Position numbers and translations under genes: made by a program. Below the pieces are notes generated by a model that was not told where the DNA came from, did not search any database, and worked only from the letters and a program-made list of their open reading frames with translations. From Tillus elongatus (taxonomy: Eukaryota; Arthropoda; Insecta; Coleoptera; Cleridae), in assembly GCA_964006375.1 (NCBI GenBank), contig OZ023267.1:17186971-17250970 (forward strand): a stretch of 64,000 nucleotides of DNA, in the 5' to 3' direction. This document shows positions 1 to 11,075 of the stretch, piece after piece (position 1 is the stretch's first letter; each line of letters starts with the position of its first letter).

Positions 1-1102
1 ATTTCACTAACTGAATAAACTATATGATACATTTAACTATAAAACAATCACAGACAGTACATAACCGATAACTGACCGAGCGTGGAGAGACGTATCTTCA
101 CTGTCGGTTGGTAGCGAGGAGAGAGAGAGAGAGAGAGATCCCTGGTGTCTCTTATATAGTAGTTCTTGACAGCTTGCTGTCGAATAACGTAACGCAACGT
201 TTAGCTGTCAGAAACATAGAGTAGTGTTGACGGAAACACTGCGGTCGGAACCACCGCCACACTATACATTTTCACATAAAATATAAATATAATAAAACGT
301 AAACTAAGAAATAAAATGCAGTTGCCATTACTCACTGCAATTTTGTCTGTCAGAGCAGATCTTTCGATGCGGAAAGAATGTTGCTACACTTTTGTAATAT
401 CGGATGATATATTGAAAAAAATAACAGTAGATACCTATAAAAGTGCATCTGCAAATGTTAATGAATATCCGAGAAGAAGACGATATCGATTTAATAGATC
501 TATAATAGATATTTTTTTATGTTTAAAATTTTTTATTTATAATTATTTTCTTTAAATGTAATATTTTTTTTTATTTTATTGTGAAATTTGTTTTCTATAA
601 AATAGTTTTTTAAATAAATGTAAACATGTTTTGTTTTGTACTAATAAAACAAAGATACCTACTGAATAGGATTTTTTTAGTTGCTGGTTAATTTTATCTT
701 AAAATGAGATTTAGCGGATTTTTGGTAGAATTTTTTATTTGAGTTAGTAGTTTTTTAGTGGAATTTTTCTAGGCTGTTTATCGGGAACAATACATTTCAG
801 TTGGCAACGCTGCTTTGGTGGCGAAAGTTTAAATAGAAGTAGAGACTCAGATTGAAGATTGAAGGTTATGTAATGTTTTTCGAAGATGAAAGAGGCCATA
901 AATAACGTTTTATCCTTTTATTACTAAAATAAACCATGCCACTGGCCATCCATAGTGTCCGGGGTAAATATAAAGAAGCAGTAATTGCAAGATGAATGTC
1001 TTGTTATAACTGCAGGCATAAAGAACCAGAATTAAGTGAATATACTGTGTGTGTATCCTAGAAATTTACCTTCCTTTAATTTAAATCTCTAGTTCTGCCA
1101 AA
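1..1102. other. Upstream flank of the LRR gene, no recognised gene
   Basis: AT-rich sequence with a (GA)n microsatellite at about 116-138. A 79-codon open frame at 316-555 has no recognisable domain and I do not call it. The last 300 bases probably hold the promoter and 5' leader of the LRR gene, but no core-promoter motif stands out. Confidence 0.5.
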
Positions 1103-2671
1103 ATGGGTAAGTTTAAGTTATATTTTAAAAACGAGGATTTTAATGAAAGACTTTTGCTTTCAGAATCTATTGAGGATCACATTGTCTGCAGGCTTATACA
1201 TAGTCCGCAAGACAGTTTAGAAATCATCACAAATAAAAGTAAGGAAAGTGATGAAAACGTAACTATAAAATTACATTGTCTAGTTTCTTTGTTGAGTAAT
1301 GGAAGCACCCTTTTCAACTCGTATGATGTTTCAAAGATTACTGTGATAAATTTGAGCGGTTGCAACTTATCCTCATTACCAAGTGCCTTAAGAAAACTGA
1401 ATCTGCGAGAGCTACGACTGGCACATAATTCGTTTAAAGAAGTACCAACATGCCTATATGCTGGGCTAAATTCCTTGAAGGTATTGGATCTTTCGTTTAA
1501 TCAGCTACAAAATTTTGATGTGGAGCCACAGTGCCATTCTGCTCTAGAATGTTTGAATTTAAATGATAACAAATTGTATAATCTACCAAGCTGGATACTT
1601 GTATTGAGGGCAGGTAATTTGAAACAGTTAGATTATAGCGGTAACAAACTTTTAGGCGAAGTAAAATGCTTGCTCCAATACGATTTAAAACTGAACACTT
1701 TATCAATGCGAAACTGCACATTGAGGAACATTGATATTTCATTCTTTAAAAGCATAATCACGCTCACCAAGCTAGATATAAGTAATGAGTTTGATAAGAC
1801 AGCTCTTATGAATACCTTTGATGATTTGGATGAATTATTTGTGAAGGTATTGTGGAAAGACTTGCAGATATTGAATTTGAATAATTTGAGTCTGTCCACA
1901 CCTCCAGAAGGAATTGCTTGGTTGGATACTTTACGTGAAGTGCACTTAGTCAGAAATAACTTATCATGGTTACCAGATGGTATGGAGTATTTGGTAAATC
2001 TTGAAGTATTAGATGTCTCACATAATCAACTAACTTATCTTCCTGCAAGGCTGTTCCTCTTAGTATCTTTAGAGGTTTTCAATGTATCTTATAATAAATT
2101 GTATGAATTCGGGGATATTACACAAATGTATTATTTAGAAACATTGGACGTTTATTGTAATAATTTAACAGAGTGTACGTTTTATTCAAAAACACTCAAG
2201 TATGTTGATATGGAATGTAATTTATTTGACACTGGAAGCTGTGAATTTTATGAAGATTACGTGGAAAAAAAAATCAAGTATCGTAATCATTTTAATTATG
2301 AAAGAGTCGATGGTAGGCAGTACATTGTAGAGGGTAGTGTAAGAGCTAGCAGTAGCTCTGCTTCATCCGACGACGAAGACTTATTATGCCAAAACGATGA
2401 TACAGACTTGAGCAGAAATGATGAAGATCCTGATAGTTTCAATGAAAATGAGGGAACTAAAGAAGAACTTGAAGAAAACTGGGATGAAGTGGAGGAAGAT
2501 GGATTTAAGGAAAGAAATAGAGAAATAACTGCATCAGATGATGAGTGGCAAGGTGAAATAAATATGCCTAAAAATAAGGTGCAAAATTTAAATGGTTATA
2601 AAAAGAAGGTATATAATGATGATTGGATGTTCTGTGATGCAGAAGAAGCACCACTGTTGGATCCATCCTGA
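1103..2671 (+). CDS. Leucine-rich repeat protein with acidic C-terminal tail, 522 aa
   Basis: An uninterrupted 522-codon frame; the start AUG follows CCAAA, a good animal context. Residues about 78-370 hold roughly ten leucine-rich repeats of the L..L.L..N.L type, for example LRELRLAHNSF near 101, LKVLDLSFNQL near 125 and LEVLDVSHNQL near 300. The N-terminal 75 residues are unassigned. Residues 414-480 are Ser, Asp and Glu rich (SSSSASSDDEDLL), as in nuclear or scaffold proteins. The C-terminus is basic and then ends DDWMFCDAEEAPLLDPS. There is no signal peptide or membrane segment, so it is probably an intracellular protein-binding LRR protein. I cannot assign an orthologue. It is intronless, which could mean a retrocopy or simply an intronless host gene. 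An AATAAA at 2682-2687 is too close to the stop to be the obvious polyadenylation signal. Confidence 0.85.
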   Translation: MGKFKLYFKNEDFNERLLLSESIEDHIVCRLIHSPQDSLEIITNKSKESDENVTIKLHCLVSLLSNGSTLFNSYDVSKITVINLSGCNLSSLPSALRKLNLRELRLAHNSFKEVPTCLYAGLNSLKVLDLSFNQLQNFDVEPQCHSALECLNLNDNKLYNLPSWILVLRAGNLKQLDYSGNKLLGEVKCLLQYDLKLNTLSMRNCTLRNIDISFFKSIITLTKLDISNEFDKTALMNTFDDLDELFVKVLWKDLQILNLNNLSLSTPPEGIAWLDTLREVHLVRNNLSWLPDGMEYLVNLEVLDVSHNQLTYLPARLFLLVSLEVFNVSYNKLYEFGDITQMYYLETLDVYCNNLTECTFYSKTLKYVDMECNLFDTGSCEFYEDYVEKKIKYRNHFNYERVDGRQYIVEGSVRASSSSASSDDEDLLCQNDDTDLSRNDEDPDSFNENEGTKEELEENWDEVEEDGFKERNREITASDDEWQGEINMPKNKVQNLNGYKKKVYNDDWMFCDAEEAPLLDPS

Positions 2672-2981
2672 TATGCTGAGCAATAAAACAGTATATTCAC
2701 TGCCAATCTCTATTATTTTAGGAATGAAGACGATCAAAGAGATGTACAAATTTAAATTGTGGTGGGATTGTTATCATTTTTTAAGTAATAGTATAATGTT
2801 TTTGTGGTTCTTCAAAGTATGTATTTAAGTATATGTAAGAAGCAATAATCGGATCGAGAAAAATATTTTTTTCATCGATGTAGACGTCAGTTTTTATTAG
2901 GCCATCTTCCAATGTCTACAAAATGTGCAAGTCCTTGTAGTATTACTATAGAGATTGTTGGTTTATCTGTGATTTTTTGTT

Positions 2982-3108
<127 letters not shown>

Positions 3109-3695
3109 GCACACTAAGGCTGTTTAACAGCAAAACAGAGATATTATGGTTAAACAATAGACTAGTAGGAATACCAATATATTAATGATAAATGTGTTAT
3201 ATAAGGTGCCCAGTCTGCTTGAATAGTTCATCTAGCATTTTTCTGAAATTTATTATACATGCTTCGTCAATAGCTTATGTAGATGTTTACTTAGTAACAG
3301 TGGTTGAGATAATTAATTTAACCTTCTGTCGGGTGCAACTAGTCGAGCAACTATTAAGTAAATTTATGCCCACCTACAAATAACATACAGACGTAGAATA
3401 AGAAATCATACAGTAAAAAAAGGTAAGAAAATAGTTTTAAAACATTTACCATATTAATATCCATTGAGTCATTTTCGGAGATGAGTGTGTACCTTCTCCA
3501 GTAAGGCACCTGTTGCACACCATATTTAAATGGGATCAGCAGATATAAGCTTGCACTCGTGATTTGTTAGCCCTCTCAAACCAGTTTCGCTGGTGCATTA
3601 CTTTTTAAAAAAATCATACATAAAGCACATGTAAATGTGAAACTAAAAATTAACAAAATACATACACATCTAAAACACACAATATCTGCCTATCA

Positions 3696-5760
3696 CTAAG
3701 ACAGTGGTCTGGCCATCGAGCATCTCAACTGTGGCACTGCATTAAAATATTCATCTGTTCTGTATAGACAAGCCTGTATTAAAAAATATCTAATAATTGT
3801 TCGGAATTTATTAATAGGTTCATTTCTCAACCACCTAGGGAGTGCATTGAAAAAGTCGACCCTAACCATTTTAATTTCATTTATCCTATGCCTCGGTTGG
3901 ATTAAATTATCTTTATGTCTGGTGTTATAACTATGCACTTCAGCATGTGTGTCAAAACTCTTCCTGTTCTCTCTCACCACCAACAATTTTCTGTAAACCA
4001 CCAATGAGTGTAGTGACCTGTTAAGTTCCTGAAAGATGGGTTTACAGTGAGCACAGCAACCCGCCCCGACAACACCTCTGACAGCAGTTTTCTGCAACAC
4101 AAAGAGTCTATCCAAGTGCACACTTGCTGCATTTCCCCATACAAGCAAACAGTAATTCAGACGTGTGTAAAACAACCCAGAATAGGTGATCAAAGCTGCC
4201 TCAGGTCCAGCCATTGCAGAAATCTTACGCACTGCATACACTGATGAGGCTAGCTTACCAGCCAACGAGTCTATTTGGCTCCTCCATACAAGAGCAGGGT
4301 CGATGTTGAGACCGAAAAAATTCCTAGCAGTGTTCGACTCATTAGAAGTGACTCTGGCATGAAAACTGATTAAAGCTGTCTTATCCTGATTGAGGAACAG
4401 TTCATTATCATTAAACCAAGCTCTCGCCTCACAAAGAACATTGTCCACAGTCTTATTGACATCACTACCAGCATTACTGGTGATAATAAACATTGTGTCA
4501 TCTGCAAAGAGGTCTGTTGCTATCCTGCTCTGTTGGATGCCATCAGGAATGTTAGGAGGAAGATCATTTATATATATGAGAAAGAGAAGTGGCCCTAGTA
4601 TAGAACCCTGAGGCACCCCTCTACGAATGTATCCCACTTCACTGTATTTCCCACCATGAAAAACTCTCTGTGTTCTATTATCAAGGTATGACCACAGCAA
4701 CTCCAGACAGGCTCCCCTAATACCATAATAACTCAACTTTGTCAAACATATTTCGTGCGAGACACAATCAAATGTCTTTTTAAAGTCTGCAAAAACTGCA
4801 CAGCACTGTTTTCTCTGTTCAAAAGCACAATTTACGATCTCTAGAAGATACGATATCGTATCCATGGTGCTGCATCTCTTGCGGAAACCATACTGATGTT
4901 CATAGAATAGATGGTTATCTTCAAAGTAACTATAAAGTTGTTGGAAAATAAGGAAATCGAAGATTTTTGAGAGTATCAGCAAAACTGAAACCTGCCTAAA
5001 ATTGCCAGGATCATTGCAGTCCCCCTTCTTGAAAAACGGAAGTACCTTCGCACACTTCATCAACGCAGGGAAACAACCCTGCGTGATGCAGAGATTAAAG
5101 ATATGTGTCAGTGGCAGAGTAATAAAATCCCCAGACCTCTTAATGACATACGAGTCCATACCATATATATCCTTTGATTTTGTATTTTTAACTTTATTGA
5201 TAGCATTCCTGACATCCTCCTCAACAACTGGTTTCATGAAAAAAGAGTTCGCAGGACTTTGAATCCCAGAGAAATGAGATTCTGGGGAATTTAATTTATT
5301 TCCCACTGCATTATTTACCAACCTCTCTGCATGGGATGTAAAAAATTCATTGAATGTATTTGCTGATATATTAGTTTCAGAATTCAAGATCTTACTTCTA
5401 CCTGTTTCACGATTTATAATTTGCCAAATTGTGTTTGATTTATTGTCAGACTTTTGGATGGCTTCAGTTGCCGCCTTAGCTCTCGACTGCCTCAAAAGCA
5501 AATTATATTTGGTCCTTATTTCTCCATAAATCTGTTTATTCGATGGTGTAGAATGCATCTTATAAAGATCATGTAAGAACAATAGTTGCTCCTTTAACTC
5601 CCTTTGCTCGGATGCGTTACTATCCTCAATACTCGATTGTTTCACGACCCACCTACGACGCATCAACGGGAAACTGTTCTCAAAATGATACTGAAAGATA
5701 TCAAAAAATGAGCTATAAGCATAAGAAGACTTACGTTTTTGGAAAGGAGGATGAAATCTT
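3696..5760 (-). mobile_element. Non-LTR retrotransposon, reverse transcriptase ORF, jockey/CR1-like, 5' truncated
   Basis: Minus-strand open frame of nearly 690 codons containing a reverse transcriptase. Visible motifs are NFRQVSVLLILSKIFD, an FADFKKTFD block, RRGVPQGSILGPLLFLIYIND, and the catalytic FADD in LFADDTMF. A C-terminal maturase-like region follows (YNTRHKDN, ALPRWLRNEP). No endonuclease domain is present, so the copy is 5' truncated. The first 50-60 residues of the frame (MIMNVAGINFKVIY onwards) do not belong to it: they match the C-terminal part of a piggyBac transposase, into which the element inserted at about 5750. The RT itself shows no frameshift, so the copy is relatively young. 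Clade assignment is tentative. Confidence 0.85.
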
Positions 5761-8065
5761 TCCAGCCTGTTTGGGAGGTTGGTCGACATTTCAATAGCTT
5801 TCAAACTTCGGCTTGGCTCTTCAGTTGTCATTTCATGTGCCAATCTTTTCGGAAACAGTTTCCTGCGGAGTGGTTCTAGATCGTTACCAATGTAAATGAC
5901 TTTAAAGTTAATACCGGCCACATTCATAATCATGGAAAGTATTCCAATTTGTCAACGCTTAATATTTCAGCACACATTCTGTCTACAATATCAACACCCG
6001 ATTTCGTTGAATCGTAGAATGTAAGAACGTCAGGTTTCTTTTTCTCCGGAGTCAGGGTCGATGGTAGTGTCATTATGGCTGATATGAGACACATTATTGA
6101 GTTGATTTAGAACTTACGCAACCAAAGTCGTGATTTAAGCTAGGCAAACTGGTGAATTGTGCTCTTTCTTTAGTAGTTACAAATTCAGGTGGGATGTGTC
6201 TTTAATTTTTTCTGACAATCTCAACATATTTCTTTTGAAACTAATCAACGAGATCCATATCAGTAAACCAATTAATTAGCTGTTATGTGGCGTCCATGTC
6301 GAAATAAGGACTCAGTCATTACTTTCACTACTTCATTTGGCTTATTGATATAGAAAGGCCCTTCGGGTTGCTTCACAGCACAAATGTTCATATTGGATGT
6401 ATAATACATTTTTGCATCAACAAGAAACCAATGTTATGTTACATGGGATCCGGTTCAAGATAAGGGTCTTTCCTTTCACTAATTCATTTGGCATGTTCTT
6501 AATAAAGAAATGCCCTCCTGGTTGCTAAATTTTCATAATACATTTTTGCATCAACAAGAAACCAATTAATCAGCTGTTACATGGGATCCGGGTCAAAATA
6601 AGGGCCCAGGCAGCCCTTTCACTAATTCATTTGGCATGTTCTTAATAAAGAAAGGCCCTCCTGGTTGCCAAATTTTCTTAACACATTTTTGCATCTATAA
6701 GAAACCAATTAATTAGCTGTTATGTGGAGTCCAGGTCCAAATAAGGGCTGCATCATCTCATTCACTACTTCACTTGGGTTGTTGATAAAAAATGCCCTTT
6801 TGATTGCTTTACAGCATAAATTTTTGTATTATATGTATAATACAGTTTTGCATCAACGAGAAAACAATTAATCAACTGTTATATGGGGTCCAAGTGCAAA
6901 TAAGGGCTCAGTCATCTCTTTCACTTCTTCACTTGGCTTGTTGATAAAGAAAGGCCCTTTTGGTTGCTTCACAGCATAAATTTTCATTTTTGCATGAATG
7001 AGAAACCAATTCATCAGCTGTTATGTGGGACCCAAGTCCAACTAAGGGCTCAGTCATCTCTTTCACTGCTTCACTTGACTTGTTGGTAAAGAAAGGCCCT
7101 TTTGGTCATTTCATATTTTTTGTATAATACATTTTTGCATCAACGAGAAAGCAATTAATCAACTGTTATATGGGATCCAGGTCCCAATCAGGGTTCAATC
7201 ATCAAAGTCATCCATGTTGTATGTATAATACATTTTTGCATCAAGAATGACGAAACATTTTATACTATATTTGTTTGTTTTCGATGGTATGTATTCTCAA
7301 AAAGGGCAATTACCGCAAGAGCCTGGAGGTATTTAGTAAATTATTAAGTTCTTCCCAGAAATGTAAGTTTCCTGCCAACTTTGCACAAATTTATGGAAAA
7401 TTACAGGAACTGGAGCACACGATCCAATTTTTTTCTTCCTTCCCTTGTGCTTTGGTCGTCGAATCGATCAGTGTCTTGAACCATTTGGTACTCATCACAA
7501 GACCAAGCTATTCAGTGTGGTCACTGTCTTTTCCCGAAAGTTTCTCGAGACTTTGCCAATTGTCTTTTCATGCTCCTGTAGAGATACACTGATCCAATAA
7601 AAGTTCGGATACATCCGTGGGTTTGATGTCCCCCATCTCTAGAGAATTTGTCCCTACTGGTTTGTTTGTTGGTATACCTTACTATCATATCTAATATTTC
7701 TTTGGTAAATAGACAATTCGAGCAACCTTAGCAGCCATTACGTTCTTTGACTACAGGTAAGCGACTAATCAAGTTGTGAGATCCCCTACGTACACTTCGC
7801 AAACGTGGATTTTGATTCCGCTTGGTAATCTCACCTTTACCTTAAAAACAAATGGTACCTGCAGCAGCATCATCATGGTCTTCATGGGATCTCGCTCTCC
7901 TACTCTATTTCGAAATCATCTTCCTGCTCTTCTACCTCCTTTGGAAGTAAATGTCGCTTCCCACTCCAAAAGATTCATTCAAAGTCGGATCGTCGTCATC
8001 ATTAATTTGCAAACCCATTATTTCTTCTACATCTTTCAGGTTGTTCAGATTACTCTGGGACATAT
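5761..8065 (-). pseudogene. Decayed piggyBac-like transposase, interrupted and internally amplified
   Basis: Reading the minus strand from about 8065 downward gives broken pieces in transposase order. First an acidic N-terminus (MSQSNLNNLKDVEEIMG, then DDDD). Then FTKEILDMIVRYTNKQ near 7700. Then RFDDQSTREGRKKLDR near 7470, matching the region that precedes the conserved GRCPFR.YIP..P block. Next come tandem copies of the segment with YAVKQPKGPFF and VDNWF (separate entry). Then IPPEFVTTKERAQF near 6190, SGEKKKPDV and FYDSTKSGVDIVDRMC near 6010-6050, and MIMNVAGINFKVIY at 5933. Many frameshifts and stops separate them. A non-LTR element truncates the C-terminal end. The order and motifs are those of piggyBac-family (DDE_Tnp_1_7) proteins. 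It is distinct from the intact copy at 10.5-13.0 kb. Confidence 0.75.
6200..7255 (-). repeat. Tandem array of about seven 137-159 bp units derived from piggyBac transposase coding sequence
   Basis: The landmark TGTTA(T/C) followed by GG occurs at 6281, 6438, 6575, 6718, 6877, 7019 and 7164, spacings of 157, 137, 143, 159, 142 and 145. Each unit also carries TTTTTGCATC, AAACCAATTAAT and AAAGGCCCTTTTGG. On the minus strand the best unit (about 6880-6990) translates openly as KIYAVKQPKGPFF, then INKPSEEVKEMTEPLF, then LGPHITVD. This is the piggyBac segment lying between the YYTSNM motif and the VDNW(F/Y) catalytic region. Units differ by indels and stops, so the expansion is old. Confidence 0.8.
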
Positions 8066-8333
8066 TTGTGAAAAATCTAGAACAAATGAAAGTAACAAAA
8101 AATGATTACATGTTCCTACGCAATGTGTAAGATGAATCACACCGATAAATCAAGGTATTTTCGTAAAATTATTTAGAACCCTTACATCATTTAGTTTTAG
8201 AGCGAGGGTAATGATTTTTATGCAAGTATTTTGAAAATATGTACCCTCCAAAATGTGATGAGTTCTGGTAGTGAAAGTCAAGCACCAAGTGAGATGGTTG
8301 CATAGAGCATGTCAGAAGTGGCAGCTACTGGAA

Positions 8334-8347
8334 GCGCCACCTCGCGG
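8334..8347 (-). promoter_or_regulatory. CTCF-like motif
   Basis: Read on the minus strand, CCGCGAGGTGGCGC matches the CCGCGNGGNGGC core of the CTCF consensus. Motif match only. Confidence 0.35.
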
Positions 8348-10137
8348 TAGGGCGAGGTAACAAAATGGCCGTGCTGTGCCCATCAAATCAAATGCGCCTG
8401 ACGGAAGGTTATGAATGCTATTTTACATTTTGGTTTTATGTGGTTACAGTATTTCATTTTTGCTTGTATATTTTACATTTTCTTAATATTTCGTTTGTAA
8501 AGTGGCTAGCTTAAAAACAAATGTGATCGAAGTCAAGTGAAAAATTTTATTTTACCATTTGTAATGTATATATTAGATCTTTTTGTATGTTTTCGTTTGT
8601 ATTTTACCATGATACTTTAAATATGTAACCTTCTTTTATTTTTAGAGAATAGTTTTTATTTATATATTTATAATGTTCATATACATATTTACTAAAGAAA
8701 AAGTTATTTGGGTATTAGGATTAGGTACTATTTTTTAATTTATCTGAACTACCGTAAGTGCATTTTTCTTGATTTATTGAGTTATTGCAAAACTAGTTTT
8801 AACTTTTAGTTAAGTTACTTACAATCTTTGTTTAAAGTTGCATTAGCTTTAGGTTCACTGCATCATCTAAAATATATATTTGGAGGGGGAAGACCTTTAC
8901 TTTTAGTGTCTATACCCTTGGAATCTCAAAAACTTTTTAGAGTGCTCAATTCAATCCTAGTCTTATTATAAATTCATCAGTTTAAAGGTCTTCCAGCCTT
9001 GGTCAGTGCCATACAGCACTAACACTAAAAGTTTGGTTCTGTTCTTTAAAAAAACCAGGGGTAGGGGATTCACAACAGCATCGCAACTACCTACGCAGAA
9101 TGTAAGAACTTTTTAATACATTTTTTTTTTCTAATTTCGGTTACTCCAATTTCTAACTAACCTGACAAGCAGATGAAGCTGCATCTAGTGGGGTAGTCTA
9201 TTCTATTCTCGATTTTGTTTGGCCATACGCTATGTTCTATTGGTTCATTTAAAATAATATTGTGATGTTATTTAAAATTAACCAATAGAAATTATTTTCG
9301 CAATTCGCGATTGTATGAACCTAGCTTAAAGCCTAAGTCCATTGAGCCATTGACATATAGTCTAATGCCAGTTGACAGACTTTATTAGTTAGGTGTATCC
9401 AAATTTTCTCTATTATTTCTAATACACGGTTAAAGTAGGTGCGGCAGATTGTACTAGTAGCACACTTTCTCTTCAATCATGTTTGTTTCTTTAAAAAATT
9501 CATTTATTGTTAATTGTTTTAGTGTTTTGGTTCAGTTAGAATTTGTTATATGTAAATTGGTGCTATGATTTGATTTTCTATAAGGTTTTTGTATTGGGGG
9601 TTATTTTGTTGTTGGATGTTTTTATAGTGAAAGAGGACTTATATCTGCATCTCCACAATCACAGTTTAGTGTGGGACTTCTATATAACTTTTGGGGTTGA
9701 GCAATGTCCTGTCCTCGTGCAGAAAAGGTTTGTTAGGCGTCTGCTGTTCGTGTATGGAGATTTATTAAACCAAGGTTCTAAAGGGACACAAATTTGGATG
9801 GATGCATACCACTTGGTTTGTCTCATTCCATGTTTCTTCCCATTCTGTTTTGATTTGATTTTTTAATGATTGTGTTCAGTTGGAGGTGTTGTATTTTAGT
9901 TTTTATGGGGATATTGAAGTTTCTTCCAATATTAGCCAATTTGCTATTTAAATTTGTGTTATATTTATATGTCCTGGTATACATGCCAGGGCTACTTCGT
10001 TTCTTTTCACTCACATTTCTGCAGAATCAATCTATTGATAACTGTCAAATATTGGCACAAAGTATCAGTGAAATTGTCTTAAAATTCAACACATTCTTAC
10101 TCATCCATATCTTTTAGCTGCTGTTCCACCAACGGTT

Positions 10138-10440
10138 TGTAGGGGTATAACTTTAAGTCCTGTCTTAAAGTGTGATGAAAAGAGGTCGGCAATAAAGCTT
10201 ACTTATTGTAATGTCGTTCTATAAATCTCTTATCGTTTCGATGTTTTCTTCTGTCCAAACTGATTGCCTTATACTAATGCATTTATAATGTAGGGATATA
10301 GCTTTAAGTCCTGCCTTAGGTGTGATGGACAAAGATTGCCAATGAAGCGTACAGATTTCAATGTGGTTCTGTAAATCTGAGGTCTATTAAAAGTAATTCT
10401 TATCCTTTGGGTATTTTCTTGTTCAAACCTTCATTTATGT
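10138..10440. repeat. Tandem duplication, period about 151 bp
   Basis: The block beginning TGTAGGG(G/A)TATA(A/G)CTTTAAGTCCTG starts at 10138 and again at 10289. Both copies continue with TGTGATG, a purine-rich stretch, GCCAAT or GGCAAT, and TCTATAAATCT or TCTGTAAATCT. Confidence 0.75.
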
Positions 10441-10537
10441 ATGTAACAACTATCAGTATAAAATTTATTTATCAAACTGCAGACAGTATTACTAGCAGGA
10501 ACCCTTTATGGCTTTTAGTGGTTAACCCATTCAGGAC

Positions 10538-10803
10538 GGCTGCCGTACTGGTACGACTTTGCATTCCCCATTTCGCAGACCTGACGCCGTACTTTTACGT
10601 TTTAAAGTTTTCTATCACAAACCGACCGACGTACATGTACTAGAAGAAATGCCCTTTAGAAAGACGGACGCCGTACATTTACGGCTTGTTTCGACTATTT
10701 TCATGCCACGAGACTTACATGTACGTTTATGTTTGTAATGCCACAGACCTGGCGCCGTACATGTACGTTTTGCTATGGTGAGACTGACGCCGTACATGTA
10801 CGA
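10538..10803. repeat. Subterminal palindromic repeats of the piggyBac element (GACGCCGTACATGTACG type)
   Basis: About seven related units, several containing the self-complementary core CGTACATGTACG: GCCGTACTGGTACGAC near 10542, GACGCCGTACTTTTACG near 10582, GACGTACATGTAC near 10628, GACGCCGTACATTTACGG near 10666, ACTTACATGTACG near 10712, GGCGCCGTACATGTACG near 10751 and GACGCCGTACATGTACG at about 10786-10802. They are confined to the end opposite the transposase start. They look like multiple protein-binding sites, probably for the transposase. Confidence 0.85.
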
Positions 10804-11075
10804 TAGACGTAATTAGGTTTTTTTCTCTTTATTACCATCTTTTGTACACATTTAGGTTGATAGATAGGAGTGCTTGTATATTATTTTGACAGTTTGTGTC
10901 CTCGAGCAAACTTATCTCATTACCATAAATGTGTAATGTAAATAAAACAATATGAATTATGAATGTAAAAAAATGTGTATTATTTATTGAAAAAGTAAAA
11001 CAGAAAACCACATTATGGTGGATGAAAAATAAACAAAGTAATAAGTACGTACAAGTAAAGAAGATGAGCTACATA

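Larger units (their letters stand above)
8066..10521. other. Repeat-poor AT-rich spacer, no gene recognised
   Basis: Contains a CTCF-like site at 8334-8347 and a tandem duplication at 10138-10440. A 107-codon frame at 9543-9866 is hydrophobic and matches no family I know. Confidence 0.45.

Noticed and set aside
316..555. 79-codon frame upstream of the LRR gene
   Set aside because: No family similarity, no supported start context, and an AT-rich hydrophobic end.
6200..7255. CRISPR-like array
   Set aside because: The units are long, diverged and protein-derived, in a eukaryotic context; there is no repeat-spacer structure.
7776..8105. 109-codon plus-strand frame
   Set aside because: The opposite strand reads as the N-terminus of the decayed transposase; this is its shadow.
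9543..9866. 107-codon frame
   Set aside because: Hydrophobic, AT-rich, with no recognisable domain and no splice context.
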